Source: Treponema sp.
GTDB lineage: Bacteria; Spirochaetota; Spirochaetia; Treponematales; Treponemataceae
NCBI GenBank assembly: GCA_024693715.1
Contig: JAILKS010000069.1
Location: 1 to 64,000, forward strand
Length of the DNA stretch: 64,000 bases
Direction of reading: 5' to 3'
The position numbers and the translations under genes are program-made. The stretch's first letter is position 1, and every line of letters starts with the position of its first letter. The notes under the pieces are model-generated. The model saw only the letters and a program-made list of their open reading frames with translations. It searched no databases and was not told the origin of the DNA. Positions 54,485 through 64,000 of this stretch are shown here, in pieces.

Positions 54485-56608
54485 TCAGTTTTCTTCTTCA
54501 GTCGATGTATGAAGATAATTACAGTCAGGATTGATACAGCTCTTGTAACTTCCATTCTTTTTATCGAATTTTTCAACAAGGAACCAGCCGCATTCAGGAC
54601 AATACTGATCTATCGGTTTAAAGTGACTTATGAAAGTACAAGTCGGATAATTTGTACAGCCAAAGAAGGATTTTCCTCTTCCCTTTGATTTTCGCTCAAC
54701 GATTTCACCGCCGCAGCCTTTGCATGGGCATTTAGCAAGAGGAATCGATTTTGTGTTATGACACTGAGGAAAACCTGAACAGGCAAGGAAGAAACCGAAA
54801 CGACCAAGTTTTTTAATCATCGGTTTGCCACAAAGCTCACAAACCTTATCAGTCTGTTCATCAAGGAATCCTTTTATACTTTCTGTATTTTCCATAACTT
54901 CATCAACCCGTTTTTTAAACGGACCGAAGAAATCCTTCATCATTGTATTCCAGACAAGAGTATCCTTTTCAACATCATCAAGCTTGTTTTCGACTTCTGC
55001 AGTAAATGATTCATTTATAACATCCGGGAAGGATTCTACAAGAATTTTTGCAATCATACGTCCAAGCTGAGTCGGCACAAGCTGTTTATTTGCCCTGGTA
55101 ACGTAATATCTGTCAAGAAGAACTGAAATAATCGGAGCATAAGTTGACGGACGACCTATTCCCTTTTCTTCAAGCATTCTTACAATTGAAGCATCTGTAT
55201 AACGTGCAGGTCCCTGGGTAAAATGCTGTTCAGGATGAAATTTCAGGACATTAATCTGCTCACCCTCTTTCATCGAAGGAAGACTCGTTGATTTATCTTC
55301 TTTTGATGAAAGCAGCTTAATTACGTTATAAAAGCCTTTTTCTGAAATCTTACTGGCCGCAACTCTGAATACCGCATCATCAGCAGAAATCTCAACTGAA
55401 GTTGTAATCATTTTTGCGTTATTCATCTGACTTGAAACGAAACGTTCCCAGATGATTGAATATAATTTAAACTGATCGTGTGTAAGATATTCTTTTACGC
55501 TATCCGGAGTATATTCTGTATATGTCGGACGAATACCTTCATGAGCATCCTGTGCCGCTTTACCAACTGTATAATGAATCGGTTCTTCTGGTAAATCTGA
55601 CGGATAATTTTTTGTAATCCATGCCCTTACATCATTTAAAGCAGTTTCAGAAATTCGGACAGAGTCTGTACGCATGTAAGTTATAAGACCGACACGATTC
55701 TGTCCTATCTGAATACCTTCGTAAAGCTGCTGTGCAATCTGCATTGTTTTTCGTGATGTAAAACTAAGTCTGTTTGCCGCTGCCTGCTGTAATTTTGAAG
55801 TTGTGAACGGAGCCTTAGGCCTTACGGTTTTTTCTGATTTTTTCAAGGAAGTAACAATGCATGGAGCACTTTTAATTTTTTCGATTATTTCATTTACAAC
55901 GCCCTCTGATTTTAATTCAGGAGTTTCTCCTTTATATTTTACAAGCTGGGCGGTGAAGGAAGATTTTCCTTTTGCAAAATCTGCATCAAGCGACCAGTAT
56001 TCTTCAGGTAAAAAATCTTCAACTTCTTTTTCACGTTCACAGATCAATCTTAAAGCAACAGACTGAACTCGTCCTGCAGAAAGTCCGTTTTTTACTTTGG
56101 CCCACAAGAGCGGACTAAGATTATAACCTACAAGTCTGTCCAAAACACGTCTTGCTTTCTGTGCGTTTACCTTTGCTTCTACAATTTCTCCAGGATTTTT
56201 AACGGCTTCAGTAATCGCTGCCGGTGTAATTTCATTAAAAACAATTCTGCTGATTTTTGCATCGGTTTTATCTTTAAGCGCATTGTTTAAATGCCACGCA
56301 ATAGCTTCTCCTTCGCGGTCATTATCGGAAGCAAGCAGAACAAAATCAGATTTCTTCGCATCCTTCTGAAGTTCCTTTAAAAGCTTGGCACGGCCTCTTA
56401 CTGTAATGTATTCAGGCTGAAAACCGTTCTCTATATCAATAGCCATCCTTGATTTTGGTAAATCAATAAGATGTCCCATTGATGCTTTTACTGTATAACC
56501 TGCTCCAAGATATTTTTCAATTGTATGAGCTTTAGCAGGAGATTCTACAATAACTAAGGTTTTTGGAACTTTTTCTTTCTTTGAAGTTTTCTTTGTTTGT
56601 TCTGCCAT
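54485..56608 (-). CDS. topA: DNA topoisomerase I
   Basis: 707 residues. TOPRIM motif LVIVESPAKAHTIEKYLG (about 18-35) and ASDNDREGEAIAWHL; the nucleophile Tyr lies in GLITYMRTDSVRIS. Three C-terminal C4 zinc-finger-like units follow (about 590-700: CELCGK...CSGFPQC, CKGCGG...CTNYPTC, CPECGW...CINPDC). Role: relaxes negative supercoils. Shares the dprA-topA order of many bacteria. Confidence 0.97.
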   Translation of the reverse strand: MAEQTKKTSKKEKVPKTLVIVESPAKAHTIEKYLGAGYTVKASMGHLIDLPKSRMAIDIENGFQPEYITVRGRAKLLKELQKDAKKSDFVLLASDNDREGEAIAWHLNNALKDKTDAKISRIVFNEITPAAITEAVKNPGEIVEAKVNAQKARRVLDRLVGYNLSPLLWAKVKNGLSAGRVQSVALRLICEREKEVEDFLPEEYWSLDADFAKGKSSFTAQLVKYKGETPELKSEGVVNEIIEKIKSAPCIVTSLKKSEKTVRPKAPFTTSKLQQAAANRLSFTSRKTMQIAQQLYEGIQIGQNRVGLITYMRTDSVRISETALNDVRAWITKNYPSDLPEEPIHYTVGKAAQDAHEGIRPTYTEYTPDSVKEYLTHDQFKLYSIIWERFVSSQMNNAKMITTSVEISADDAVFRVAASKISEKGFYNVIKLLSSKEDKSTSLPSMKEGEQINVLKFHPEQHFTQGPARYTDASIVRMLEEKGIGRPSTYAPIISVLLDRYYVTRANKQLVPTQLGRMIAKILVESFPDVINESFTAEVENKLDDVEKDTLVWNTMMKDFFGPFKKRVDEVMENTESIKGFLDEQTDKVCELCGKPMIKKLGRFGFFLACSGFPQCHNTKSIPLAKCPCKGCGGEIVERKSKGRGKSFFGCTNYPTCTFISHFKPIDQYCPECGWFLVEKFDKKNGSYKSCINPDCNYLHTSTEEEN

Positions 56609-56618
56609 AAATCTATCC

Positions 56619-57677
56619 TTAAAATAATTCCTTTTGAAATATTAAAGAACTGCGTATTCCAGGCTGTTCACCAAGAACCGCACAATAATCCTTGTAATCA
56701 CAAATTACAGGAGCTCCACTTAAAAGGAACTTCTGCGGTGTATTTTCCCTTTTATATCTGCTGACTTTACCTGTGGCAAAATCAGAATCCAGCCGCTGCT
56801 CAACCCTTCCATTAATTTGCATTGCAAGCTCAGAAAAAGCAGCAGTATGAAAAAATACATCCCTGTTAAAATCAAGTGCAAAATCAGCAGTAATCAGTGC
56901 ACCACTTCCGCATGGAGCCTGAATAACTACAGTTGCAGGTGAAAAAGCGGCAATTATTCTGTTTCTTTCAATAAAATGCCACTTCGCCATTTGACTTGCA
57001 GGTTCATATTCACTCACAATACAACCGCCGCTTTTTAATATATTTGCAGCAAGCTTCTTATGATTATAAGGAATAATCGAATCTATGCTTCCCGGCAAAA
57101 CCGCAATAGTTTTTCCAAGTTCTGCCATAGATTCATCTTTTTCCAGCAAATCAAAATATGCATTGACACAGCCAAGATGTGCATAACCATCTACCCCGTT
57201 TGCAAGCCCGGAAACAACATTACAGCCGTCAAGAGCTGCTTCATAAGAAAACTTAATGGCAGCATCTTTTCCCTGTGGTGTAATTTTTCTTGTTCCCACA
57301 ACAGAAACACTTTTTTTATTCAGACATTCCGTATTTCCCCTGCAATAAAGCAGATACGGAGGATTAAAAGCATTTCTCAACAAGTACGGATATCCGACAT
57401 CTGAATTCAGAAGAACCTGAATATTCATTTTTTTGCAGTAATAATTTGCAATTTCTGCACATCTTAAATTTTCTTTACCATCCCAGACGGCTCTATTCAA
57501 GTCCCGCTTTATCAATGCAGCAATATCATCTTTAGACAGTAATACAATATCAATATAACTGTCAAGATTTTTTTCTAAAATTTTCTTTTCCTCAAATGAA
57601 AGAAAAGAGATTCTCGAAAGGCTTAAAACAAAAATCTGTTCTGCTTCCGAAAAATCATTGAAACGGCGTTTGTTCAA
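56619..57677 (-). CDS. dprA: DNA-processing protein DprA (Smf)
   Basis: 352 residues from a TTG at 57677, since no ATG follows for a long stretch. The Rossmann core has KSVSVVGTRKITPQG, NVVSGLANGVDGYAH and PCGSGALITADFALDFNRDVF. Role: loads RecA on incoming single-stranded DNA. It overlaps the preceding lipoprotein gene by 23 nt (frame-shifted), and topA lies 10 nt downstream, so all are one transcript. Confidence 0.92.
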   Translation of the reverse strand: MNKRRFNDFSEAEQIFVLSLSRISFLSFEEKKILEKNLDSYIDIVLLSKDDIAALIKRDLNRAVWDGKENLRCAEIANYYCKKMNIQVLLNSDVGYPYLLRNAFNPPYLLYCRGNTECLNKKSVSVVGTRKITPQGKDAAIKFSYEAALDGCNVVSGLANGVDGYAHLGCVNAYFDLLEKDESMAELGKTIAVLPGSIDSIIPYNHKKLAANILKSGGCIVSEYEPASQMAKWHFIERNRIIAAFSPATVVIQAPCGSGALITADFALDFNRDVFFHTAAFSELAMQINGRVEQRLDSDFATGKVSRYKRENTPQKFLLSGAPVICDYKDYCAVLGEQPGIRSSLIFQKELF

Positions 57678-58383
57678 GTACAGCTTTCTTCTTCTCCTCG
57701 GCGATGGATTTAGTTTCAGCTGATTTTGTCGTATCTATTATTTTATCTAATATTTCAAGAGTTTTGTCAAATTCCCCGTTCAAATAATATGCAGTTGCAA
57801 GAACTGACATTGCGTCAATATGCTTTGTATCAATAGTAAGAAGTTTTTCAAGATAAGGAATTGCACGTTCAGGCTCAATTGTTTCATAAACATAAACGAT
57901 TGAAAGTCCGTAAAGAGCATTTACAAAACGATCATCAAGCTGTATTGCCCGAAGATATGCATTTTCTGCAAGCGTAAGATATTTCCCAGCCATTTCCATA
58001 TTACCGGTACCGTCTTTTTCCTTATGATACATATAACCGGAGCATATTCCAACATAATAATACAAATTAGGATTAGAAGGATAATAATTCAAAGCCTCCT
58101 GAAAAGCTTTAAGTGCTTCTCCATACATCGGAGGCGTAACATCCATATATTTCTGGCCAAGCAGCTTATACCAGATGCCTATCTGTGTCTGAGCAAGCTG
58201 AATGTCCTTTACACGTGTTTCATATTTTTCTATTGCTTCCTTATATTCCTCAATAGTTGTAGGTTTATCTACATTTTCTTCCATCCTCTGTAAACGGGTA
58301 ATATACTGATTAGAAACCCTGTTACAGGAAAACAGTAAAACTGAAATTAATAAAATACATGAAACACCAAATAATTTTTTCAT
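57655..58383 (-). CDS. TPR lipoprotein
   Basis: 242 residues from the ATG at 58383 (AGGATAGT lies upstream; the longer reading to 58425 overlaps xerD). Lipobox LLFSC (Cys about 19), then several TPR motifs (GEALKAFQEALNYYPSNPNL, AENAYLRAIQLDDRFVNAL, ERAIPYLEKLLTIDTKHIDA). Probably a periplasm-facing lipoprotein. A TPR gene sits in this place (between ftsZ and dprA) in Borrelia as I recall (BB0298), so it is an ancestral neighbour. Confidence 0.82.
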   Translation of the reverse strand: MKKLFGVSCILLISVLLFSCNRVSNQYITRLQRMEENVDKPTTIEEYKEAIEKYETRVKDIQLAQTQIGIWYKLLGQKYMDVTPPMYGEALKAFQEALNYYPSNPNLYYYVGICSGYMYHKEKDGTGNMEMAGKYLTLAENAYLRAIQLDDRFVNALYGLSIVYVYETIEPERAIPYLEKLLTIDTKHIDAMSVLATAYYLNGEFDKTLEILDKIIDTTKSAETKSIAEEKKKAVLEQTPFQ

Positions 58384-58390
58384 ACTATCC

Positions 58391-59275
58391 TCATTCATTA
58401 AAATATTTTTTATGTGCCGCCTCAAGCTGATTATCAGTTATATGCGTATAAATTGTCGTTGTAGATAAATCTGAATGACCTAAAAGCTCCTGAACTGAAC
58501 GAAGATCCGCTCCGCCAGAAAGCAGATGTGTAGCAAAAGAATGTCTTAAAGTATGAACCTTTGCTTTAATACCCGAAGCCTTTTGAAGTTCACCAAATCT
58601 TTTCCAGACACCTTTTCTGGATATTTTCTTTCCCTTGTAATTAAGAAAAAGCTCTGCTACAGATTTATCCTTCTCTAACCGTGGCCTTACATTCTGAATG
58701 TAATCCACAAGCTTTTCTTTTGCAACTGTTCCAAAAGGAACAATCCTTTCTTTATTGCCTTTTCCATGAACAAAAATAAGTTTTTCATTAAGGTGAACCT
58801 TCGAAACCTGAAGATTACAAGCCTCACTTATTCTTAATCCGCAGGAATAGATTAACTCAAAAAGACAGACATCGCGTTTTCCGCAATCGGTGGAGGTATC
58901 GATTGAAGAAAGCAATAAATCTATCTGTTCTCTCGTTAACACCTTAGGCAGATTCCTTGCAACCTTCGGTTTATCCAGCTGCAAAGATATATTTTCCGTC
59001 CAAATGTTTTTTCGGACAAGATACTCACCCAATGCCCTTAAAGCAGAAATATCTTTTGCAATAGTTATTTCCTGAACACCGTCATTTTTTCGCTGCACAA
59101 TGTAATATACAAGATCCGACGCTGTTACCGCTTTAAGCTTTATTCTTTTGACAACAAGCCAGTTTAAAAACTCATCTACAGAAATTTTATAGGTCAATGC
59201 AGTCTGTTCAGAATCTCTTTTTACAAGAATTAAGTCTGTATAAAACTGATTAACAAAATTTTCTATACTGTTCAT
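58391..59275 (-). CDS. xerD: Tyrosine recombinase, XerD-like
   Basis: 294 residues. Core-binding domain (about 1-90) and catalytic domain: YSCGLRISEACNL (Arg), HTLRHSFATHLL (His-x-x-Arg), LGHSDLSTTTIYTH (His and Tyr). Expected to act with the XerC-like enzyme on dif at chromosome resolution. It starts 1 nt after the ftsZ stop, linking it to the division operon. Which of the two window recombinases is XerC or XerD is not certain. Confidence 0.9.
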   Translation of the reverse strand: MNSIENFVNQFYTDLILVKRDSEQTALTYKISVDEFLNWLVVKRIKLKAVTASDLVYYIVQRKNDGVQEITIAKDISALRALGEYLVRKNIWTENISLQLDKPKVARNLPKVLTREQIDLLLSSIDTSTDCGKRDVCLFELIYSCGLRISEACNLQVSKVHLNEKLIFVHGKGNKERIVPFGTVAKEKLVDYIQNVRPRLEKDKSVAELFLNYKGKKISRKGVWKRFGELQKASGIKAKVHTLRHSFATHLLSGGADLRSVQELLGHSDLSTTTIYTHITDNQLEAAHKKYFNE

Positions 59276-59276
59276 T

Positions 59277-60671
59277 TTAATTATCTGTAAGGTTTATTGT
59301 CCTGCCAAATTCTCCCTTAGTCCATACAGCAGGCTTACTCAAATCATTATCTGCAGTAAAACCAGGTGGAGGAGTTATAGTTCTTCTGCTTGCAGATCTT
59401 GAAAAAGCATCACCCCAGGATTCTTTTTCAGGTTCAGTCTCCTTCTTTTTTTCACCGCCAAGCTGACCAGACCAAGGAAATTCATTTTTATCAAAAGAAG
59501 TTTTCTGTTCAGTTTCATTTTCATCTTCTGCTGCAAAATCACCGCCAAAAGAATCTTTAGGAATCCGATTATTCAATATTTCTGTAAAAAGAGAACTTGA
59601 TATAACATTTGAATCTTCAACTACAGGCTGTTTTTCCTTAGGAGCATCAGCTCTGGAAAAATTAAATTCATCTTCACAATTTTCAAGTCCTGTTGCAATG
59701 ACAGTTACGCTGATTTTATCACCCATGGATTCAGAAATAACCTGACCCCAGCAAAGATTCAATTCTTCGGCAGCCGATGCAGTAACAATCTTACAAATTT
59801 CTCCTACTTCACTCATCGAAACTTCTTGGGAGGCACTTATGTTTATAAGGATATTTTTTGCACCGTCAATATGTGTATTTTCAAGCATAGGATTATTAAT
59901 TGCTCTTGTTGCTGCTTCAACGGCCCTGTTTTCACCGGTACCGACACCTACACCCATAATTGCTTTTCCCTGACCTTTCATTGTATTTTTTACGTCTGCA
60001 AAGTCAGTATTTACTACACCAGGTTTTGTGATGATATTTGAAATACCTTCTACACCCTGACGAAGGACATCATCGGCAACAAGAAAGGCTTCCGGTACAG
60101 GAGTATTTTTATCTACAACCTTCAGAAGCTGTTCATTTGGAATTACTATCAAAGAATCTACTTTATCATGGAGCTTTTCAAGACCAGCCTTAGCCCTTCG
60201 CATTCTTACCGGTCCTTCAAAATCAAAAGGAGTCGTTACAACGCCGACTGTCAAAGCACCAAGCTCTCTGGCTATCTGTGCAACTATCGGTGCAGAACCT
60301 GTTCCTGTTCCACCGCCCATTCCGGCAGTTACAAAAACCATATCTGCTCCACGAAGCTGATTAGCAATCATTTCCTTGTCTTCTTCCGCAGCCTGCTCAC
60401 CTACCTCAGGATGTCCGCCGGCACCAAGCCCCTTTGTTACTTTTTGACCGATAGCAAGTTTTACAGGCGCCTTGGAACTATTCAAAGCCTGTCTGTCTGT
60501 ATTTATTACGATAAAATCTACATTGGAAATTTGCGCTTCAATCATGCGGTTTACGGCATTAGATCCGCCACCGCCACAACCTACAACTTTTATGACAGTA
60601 GGACTTATATCAGTATTTTCTGTTTCCTTAACAGAATCCTCTGCTGTGTCCTCTACTATAGAAAAATCCAT
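59277..60671 (-). CDS. ftsZ: Cell division GTPase FtsZ
   Basis: 464 residues. [16 protein letters not shown] (about 30-45), [16 protein letters not shown] tubulin signature, [11 protein letters not shown] and the T7 loop. An unstructured linker of ~110 residues (rich in Glu and Lys) leads to a C-terminal peptide [14 protein letters not shown], unlike the usual DIPAFLR-type tail. GGAGGAAAT precedes the ATG. It forms the division ring and has its own promoter behind ftsA. Confidence 0.97.
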   Translation of the reverse strand: MDFSIVEDTAEDSVKETENTDISPTVIKVVGCGGGGSNAVNRMIEAQISNVDFIVINTDRQALNSSKAPVKLAIGQKVTKGLGAGGHPEVGEQAAEEDKEMIANQLRGADMVFVTAGMGGGTGTGSAPIVAQIARELGALTVGVVTTPFDFEGPVRMRRAKAGLEKLHDKVDSLIVIPNEQLLKVVDKNTPVPEAFLVADDVLRQGVEGISNIITKPGVVNTDFADVKNTMKGQGKAIMGVGVGTGENRAVEAATRAINNPMLENTHIDGAKNILINISASQEVSMSEVGEICKIVTASAAEELNLCWGQVISESMGDKISVTVIATGLENCEDEFNFSRADAPKEKQPVVEDSNVISSSLFTEILNNRIPKDSFGGDFAAEDENETEQKTSFDKNEFPWSGQLGGEKKKETEPEKESWGDAFSRSASRRTITPPPGFTADNDLSKPAVWTKGEFGRTINLTDN

Positions 60672-60719
60672 ATTTCCTCCCTTTTATGAATTTTCAAGTA
60701 AATTACAAGATTAATAAAT

Positions 60720-60747
60720 ATTATATCATTATATCACAGTTTTACAA
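60720..60747 (-). promoter_or_regulatory. ftsZ promoter with tandem -10 elements
   Basis: TTGTAA (60742-60747) lies 16 nt upstream of TATAAT at 60720-60725. A second TATAAT (60728-60733) follows TGA and overlaps the spacer, giving two TGATATAAT units 8 nt apart. The site lies in the 80-nt gap between ftsA and ftsZ. Confidence 0.65.
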
Positions 60748-60751
60748 ATAA

Positions 60752-61999
60752 TTAAAAGAATGTTTCTTTAATACGCTTAAAAAATCCATCTTTTTTTTCT
60801 TTATTAGCCGCATGCTTTCTAGGATCTCTCTGTACAGGCATAAGTTTGTTTGCTTCCAAAAGTCCGATTACTGTAGCAAAATCAGGATTTCTATACTCGC
60901 TTTCATTACCGCCAAGACTTTCCGGAATACCGATTCTTACTGCTGATGTATTGAAAACATATTGTGCAAGTTCAACAACGCCCTCCATCTTTGCACCACC
61001 GCCGGTAAGAATGATGTTACCTGAAAGCTGCTTGATTTTATCACTCGTCTTTTTGATTACCTCTTCACGAACAAGTGAGAAAATCTGTTCCATTCTAGCC
61101 TGGATTATCTGTGCCAGAGATGACCTTGCAAGAAGCTCAGGAGCTCTTCCTCCGACACCGGGTAAAATTACATCTTCATCACTTTGAATTCCCGGAACCC
61201 AGCATGAACCTGAATCAATTTTTAATTTTTCTGCAGCAGTTGCAGGAATACCTGTTACAACCGCTATATCGTTTGTAACAAGATTTCCGCCTACAGGAAT
61301 AGATGCCGTACTGATTGGTGCCCCATTAATAAGAACAATTACATCAGTAGTACCGGCTCCAAGATCTATGATTATTGAACCTAAATCAATTTCATCCTGA
61401 TGACATACAGACTGTGTCTGAGCGAGAGTCTTAAGCATAACTCCACCAAGAATATAATTAGCACGAGAAATGCATGAACGTATATTCTGTATGATTGTTT
61501 TAGAAGCAGTAACGATATGAACTTCTACTTCAAGCTTAAAGGCAAGGGAATTAACAGGGTCCTGAATTCCACCGACTCCGTCTACAAGATAGTTCTGCGG
61601 TATTACATGGATTTTCTCTCTGTCGGCAGGATAGTTTAATGCAGTTGCAACTTCGATTACCTTACTTACATCTTCTTTTGTAACTTCACTTCTGTTTGTC
61701 CTTCCATTAGGACGAATCGGAACTACACCACGGGCATTTTCACTTTCTATCTGTGAACCGCCGACTGCTACTATAACTGAATCAACTATTACACCGGCCG
61801 TACGTTCTGCATCTTCTATAGTTTCACGAATAATATCCTTGGCATCTTCTATATTAATTATGACACCATTTCTTAAACCCGAAGATTTTCTGGTAGAAGT
61901 AGCAAGGATAGTAAGCTTACCTTCATCATTGATTTCTCCAATTGCTACCTTTACTATACTTGTACCAATGTCAAGACCGACAATAGTTCTTTCACCCAT
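60752..61999 (-). CDS. ftsA: Cell division protein FtsA
   Basis: 415 residues. Actin-like fold: VGLDIGTSIVKVAIGE, SIIIDLGAGTTDVIVLING, ILTGGGAKMEGVVELAQ. The C-terminal basic amphipathic helix (EKKDGFFKRIKETFF) is the membrane target sequence. Tethers FtsZ to the membrane. Its ATG overlaps the ftsQ stop by one nucleotide (TAATG). Confidence 0.97.
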   Translation of the reverse strand: MGERTIVGLDIGTSIVKVAIGEINDEGKLTILATSTRKSSGLRNGVIINIEDAKDIIRETIEDAERTAGVIVDSVIVAVGGSQIESENARGVVPIRPNGRTNRSEVTKEDVSKVIEVATALNYPADREKIHVIPQNYLVDGVGGIQDPVNSLAFKLEVEVHIVTASKTIIQNIRSCISRANYILGGVMLKTLAQTQSVCHQDEIDLGSIIIDLGAGTTDVIVLINGAPISTASIPVGGNLVTNDIAVVTGIPATAAEKLKIDSGSCWVPGIQSDEDVILPGVGGRAPELLARSSLAQIIQARMEQIFSLVREEVIKKTSDKIKQLSGNIILTGGGAKMEGVVELAQYVFNTSAVRIGIPESLGGNESEYRNPDFATVIGLLEANKLMPVQRDPRKHAANKEKKDGFFKRIKETFF

Positions 62000-62877
62000 T
62001 ATTGTTCCCCAATATCCAAAGTCGATATAATATCATTTATTTTACACGAAACCGAGCCATAACGCAAATCAATTTCTTCAACATCGGTTTCCAAAAAATT
62101 TATTACATCTAATACTACCATCATATATTTTAGTGCATCTTCATTCAAGGACCTGTCTGTAAGAACTTTTACTTTTGACTGTGCAGGAATAAGTTCAAGC
62201 TCATAATTTCCAAAATCCTTGTCAATTACACAAATCTCTGAAATGCTTGCAAAATAATTCTGCTTCATTTCACCGATTGTTGAAATCTGTTCAAGAAGCG
62301 GTTTGAATTTTGCAGGGATTTTCATTCCGCCAGCCATATACTCTACAGGAAGTCCGGAAATAATAGGGATTGAATTATTATTGAGAACAGAAGAATCTCT
62401 TGCAGGGAATAAATATCCGTTTCTGTCTACCTGCATAGGATATGAAATTCCATCTACAACTACGAATGTAACTGCAACACTGACACGTTCTGTAATATCA
62501 ACATATATTTTATCAGGAAATTTCTTTTCTACAACTGCACGGTCAATTCCAGGCTCAGAAGAAAGGATAGCGACAGCACTCTCAACATCAAAATCAAGCC
62601 ATGACTTTGAATCCATCGCAAGAAGCTTTAAACCGATTTCTTCAGCGGTAAACGAACGGTTTCCTTTAACGGTAATCTTTGGACTAGCAAAGCCAGGCAT
62701 TACATATTTATAAATTACAAGCTCTGCAACAAGGAAAAGACATAAAACACAGAAAATAATCTTCAAAAGACGTACTTTCTTATCGCTTGAATATTCCTTT
62801 TTAGAAGAAACCTCTTCCATAACAGGCTCCTCCTTTTCAAAATTCATAGTGTTAAACAGTAAACCAACATCGCTCAT
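61999..62877 (-). CDS. ftsQ: Cell division protein FtsQ/DivIB
   Basis: 292 residues. Cytoplasmic N-terminus, one membrane helix (about 40-60, IIFCVLCLFLVAELVIYKYV), then a POTRA domain (SPKITVKGNRSFTAEEIGLK) and a beta domain ending with SVSCKINDIISTLD. Role: divisome scaffold in the periplasm. It follows ftsW by 17 nt. Confidence 0.9.
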   Translation of the reverse strand: MSDVGLLFNTMNFEKEEPVMEEVSSKKEYSSDKKVRLLKIIFCVLCLFLVAELVIYKYVMPGFASPKITVKGNRSFTAEEIGLKLLAMDSKSWLDFDVESAVAILSSEPGIDRAVVEKKFPDKIYVDITERVSVAVTFVVVDGISYPMQVDRNGYLFPARDSSVLNNNSIPIISGLPVEYMAGGMKIPAKFKPLLEQISTIGEMKQNYFASISEICVIDKDFGNYELELIPAQSKVKVLTDRSLNEDALKYMMVVLDVINFLETDVEEIDLRYGSVSCKINDIISTLDIGEQ

Positions 62878-62894
62878 TTTATTATCCTTATATT

Positions 62895-64000
62895 TTATAA
62901 TACCGTTAAAGTATCAATATTTACTTCTTCATATTTTCCAGGTTCATCACCTGATTCTTCACAACGTGAAGCATTAACTACAAATCCGCACATTATCAAA
63001 GTGACAATAATTGAAGAACCGCCTACAGAAAAGAAAGGTAAAGGAATTCCTGTTGACGGAAGCATTCCGCAGACAACCATAATATTAATGATTGACTGAA
63101 GAAAAATTACAGAGACGCATCCAAATGAACCGTAAGCGGCAAATCTTGACGGACATCTGAATGCGGCTCTGTAACCACGCAAAGCAAAAAAGATGAGCAT
63201 AGCCAGATAAGCTATTACACCAACAAACCCCATCGATTCAGACCATCCGGCAAAAATGTAATCCGCCTGAACTTCAGGAATACTATTTAATTTTGACAAG
63301 CCTCTTCCGATTCCTACTCCCCATAAACCGCCTGCACTTATAGCATTTTTTGCGGCATTAACCTGGTAGTTAAACGAGCCACTGCCTTCAGCTGGTCGGA
63401 GGAAACCAACTATACGCTCAATGCGATACTGTTCAGATGCAATCATTATGATTACAACTGGAATTGCCAGTATTAAAAACGGCCAGAACCATTTCAATTT
63501 TGAACCGCTCACAAAGAACATAAGAAGACCGATCATCGTCAGGAAGATACTTGTCGAAAAATCTTTCTGAAACAAAACAACTATAACAAAAGCAAGGAAA
63601 ACTCCCACGCAAGGAAGAACATCCCTGTCTTTTTCATTTGTAATTTCAAACTGTTTTTCAAAATAATTTGCAAGATAAATAACTAGTGTAAATTTCACAA
63701 GCTCTGATGACTGGAATGTAAAATTGAACGGAAGTTTAAGCCATCGTCTTGCACCATTTTTTTCAACCGATAAAAACGGAATGTAAGTTAAAACACAAAG
63801 AACAAAGGACACAATTACAATAAGCATTATAAGCTTCTTAATAACTTTTATATCGGTAAACATAAAGAATAAAAAGAAAGCAAAGCCTACTGCAGAACAG
63901 GCAAGCTGTCTCTTTACGAAATAAAAAGAATCGTTATTAAAAAAGCGTGCTGCATAACTTTGAGAACATACAAAAACAGTAAATAAACCAAAACCCCATA
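62895..64000 (-). CDS. ftsW: Cell division protein FtsW, 5' end outside the window
   Basis: The frame stays open from the stop to the right edge. The apparent Met at 63863 is internal: upstream codons continue as QSYAARFFNNDSFYFVKRQL, a recognisable FtsW/RodA stretch. Within it, GIGRGLSKLNSIPEVQADYI and PSTGIPLPFFSVGGSSII are SEDS-family signatures. About 370 residues with 9 or so helices are present; only the start is missing. Role: septal glycan polymerase/lipid II partner. Confidence 0.95.
   Translation of the reverse strand, partial: WGFGLFTVFVCSQSYAARFFNNDSFYFVKRQLACSAVGFAFFLFFMFTDIKVIKKLIMLIVIVSFVLCVLTYIPFLSVEKNGARRWLKLPFNFTFQSSELVKFTLVIYLANYFEKQFEITNEKDRDVLPCVGVFLAFVIVVLFQKDFSTSIFLTMIGLLMFFVSGSKLKWFWPFLILAIPVVIIMIASEQYRIERIVGFLRPAEGSGSFNYQVNAAKNAISAGGLWGVGIGRGLSKLNSIPEVQADYIFAGWSESMGFVGVIAYLAMLIFFALRGYRAAFRCPSRFAAYGSFGCVSVIFLQSIINIMVVCGMLPSTGIPLPFFSVGGSSIIVTLIMCGFVVNASRCEESGDEPGKYEEVNIDTLTVL

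Noticed and set aside
60168..60689. 173-residue plus-strand ORF
   Set aside because: Antisense to ftsZ, Ser/Cys/Tyr-rich, no recognisable motif or ribosome-binding site.
63863..63999. Met at 63863 as the start of ftsW
   Set aside because: The open frame continues upstream with recognisable FtsW sequence to the window edge.

Overview
The window is a contiguous piece of an AT-rich chromosome from a spirochaete, most likely a commensal Treponema. Evidence read from the sequence: a UPF0164-type outer-membrane protein (a family I know from Treponema), a contiguous flgB-flgC-fliE-fliF-fliG-fliH-fliI-fliJ operon next to hslVU and the ftsW-ftsQ-ftsA-ftsZ cell-division block (an order shared with Borrelia), many spirochaete-style lipoproteins, and a GGGtGRT/NifU-like gene pair. 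No rRNA, tRNA, CRISPR array, insertion sequence or prophage was recognised.

Layout. 1-376: five copies of a 61-bp tandem repeat, each with a GAAA-loop hairpin, then a terminator. 377-10006: envelope genes (a giant receptor-type SpoIIE phosphatase, a periplasmic TPR/coiled-coil protein, a UPF0164 barrel). 10012-18514: a GH57/DUF4912 pair, a possible small structured RNA with terminator (12411-12521), an RNA methyltransferase, a NeuB-family synthase, a NUDIX hydrolase and lipoprotein or membrane hypotheticals. 18622-24403: secA, lepB, a TatD nuclease and a small protein. 24501-26932: infC-rpmI-rplT followed by zapB-like, zapA and yaiI genes. 26935-33558: an HD-GYP regulator, an RNA m5C methyltransferase, GH3, SDR, a secreted patatin and a TtcA-like enzyme. 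33577-38626: an orphan solute-binding lipoprotein, the GGGtGRT/NifU-like operon and a TGS-uridine-kinase fusion. 38616-45691: the flagellar basal-body and export operon, read right to left. 45692-50001: an accessory island. 50002-64000: hslU-hslV-xerC-glpK-topA-dprA-TPR lipoprotein-xerD-ftsZ-ftsA-ftsQ-ftsW, all on the minus strand; ftsW runs off the right edge.

The most interesting region is the island at 45692-50001. It sits between hslU and flgB, which from memory are adjacent in Borrelia and separated only by codY in Bacillus subtilis. It holds a foldback element, an MmcQ/YjbR protein, a small nonsense-interrupted ORF, a translationally coupled DUF262-HNH nuclease plus EcoRI-family adenine methyltransferase, and a divergent XRE regulator. 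Three operator-like boxes are spaced exactly 31 bp apart in the divergent promoter region. This looks like a compact, self-regulated restriction-modification system. The island ends in a dense array of hairpins.

Recurring themes. Several genes have a TATAAT-like hexamer ending 6-7 nt before the ATG and no Shine-Dalgarno sequence, which suggests leaderless mRNAs. Several others (infC, yaiI, dprA, one lipoprotein) start at UUG. Where an ORF could start at more than one codon, the start was chosen from ribosome-binding sites, overlap with the neighbour, or promoter position, and this is stated in the entry. All functional calls rest on recognising motifs by eye; no database search was run.
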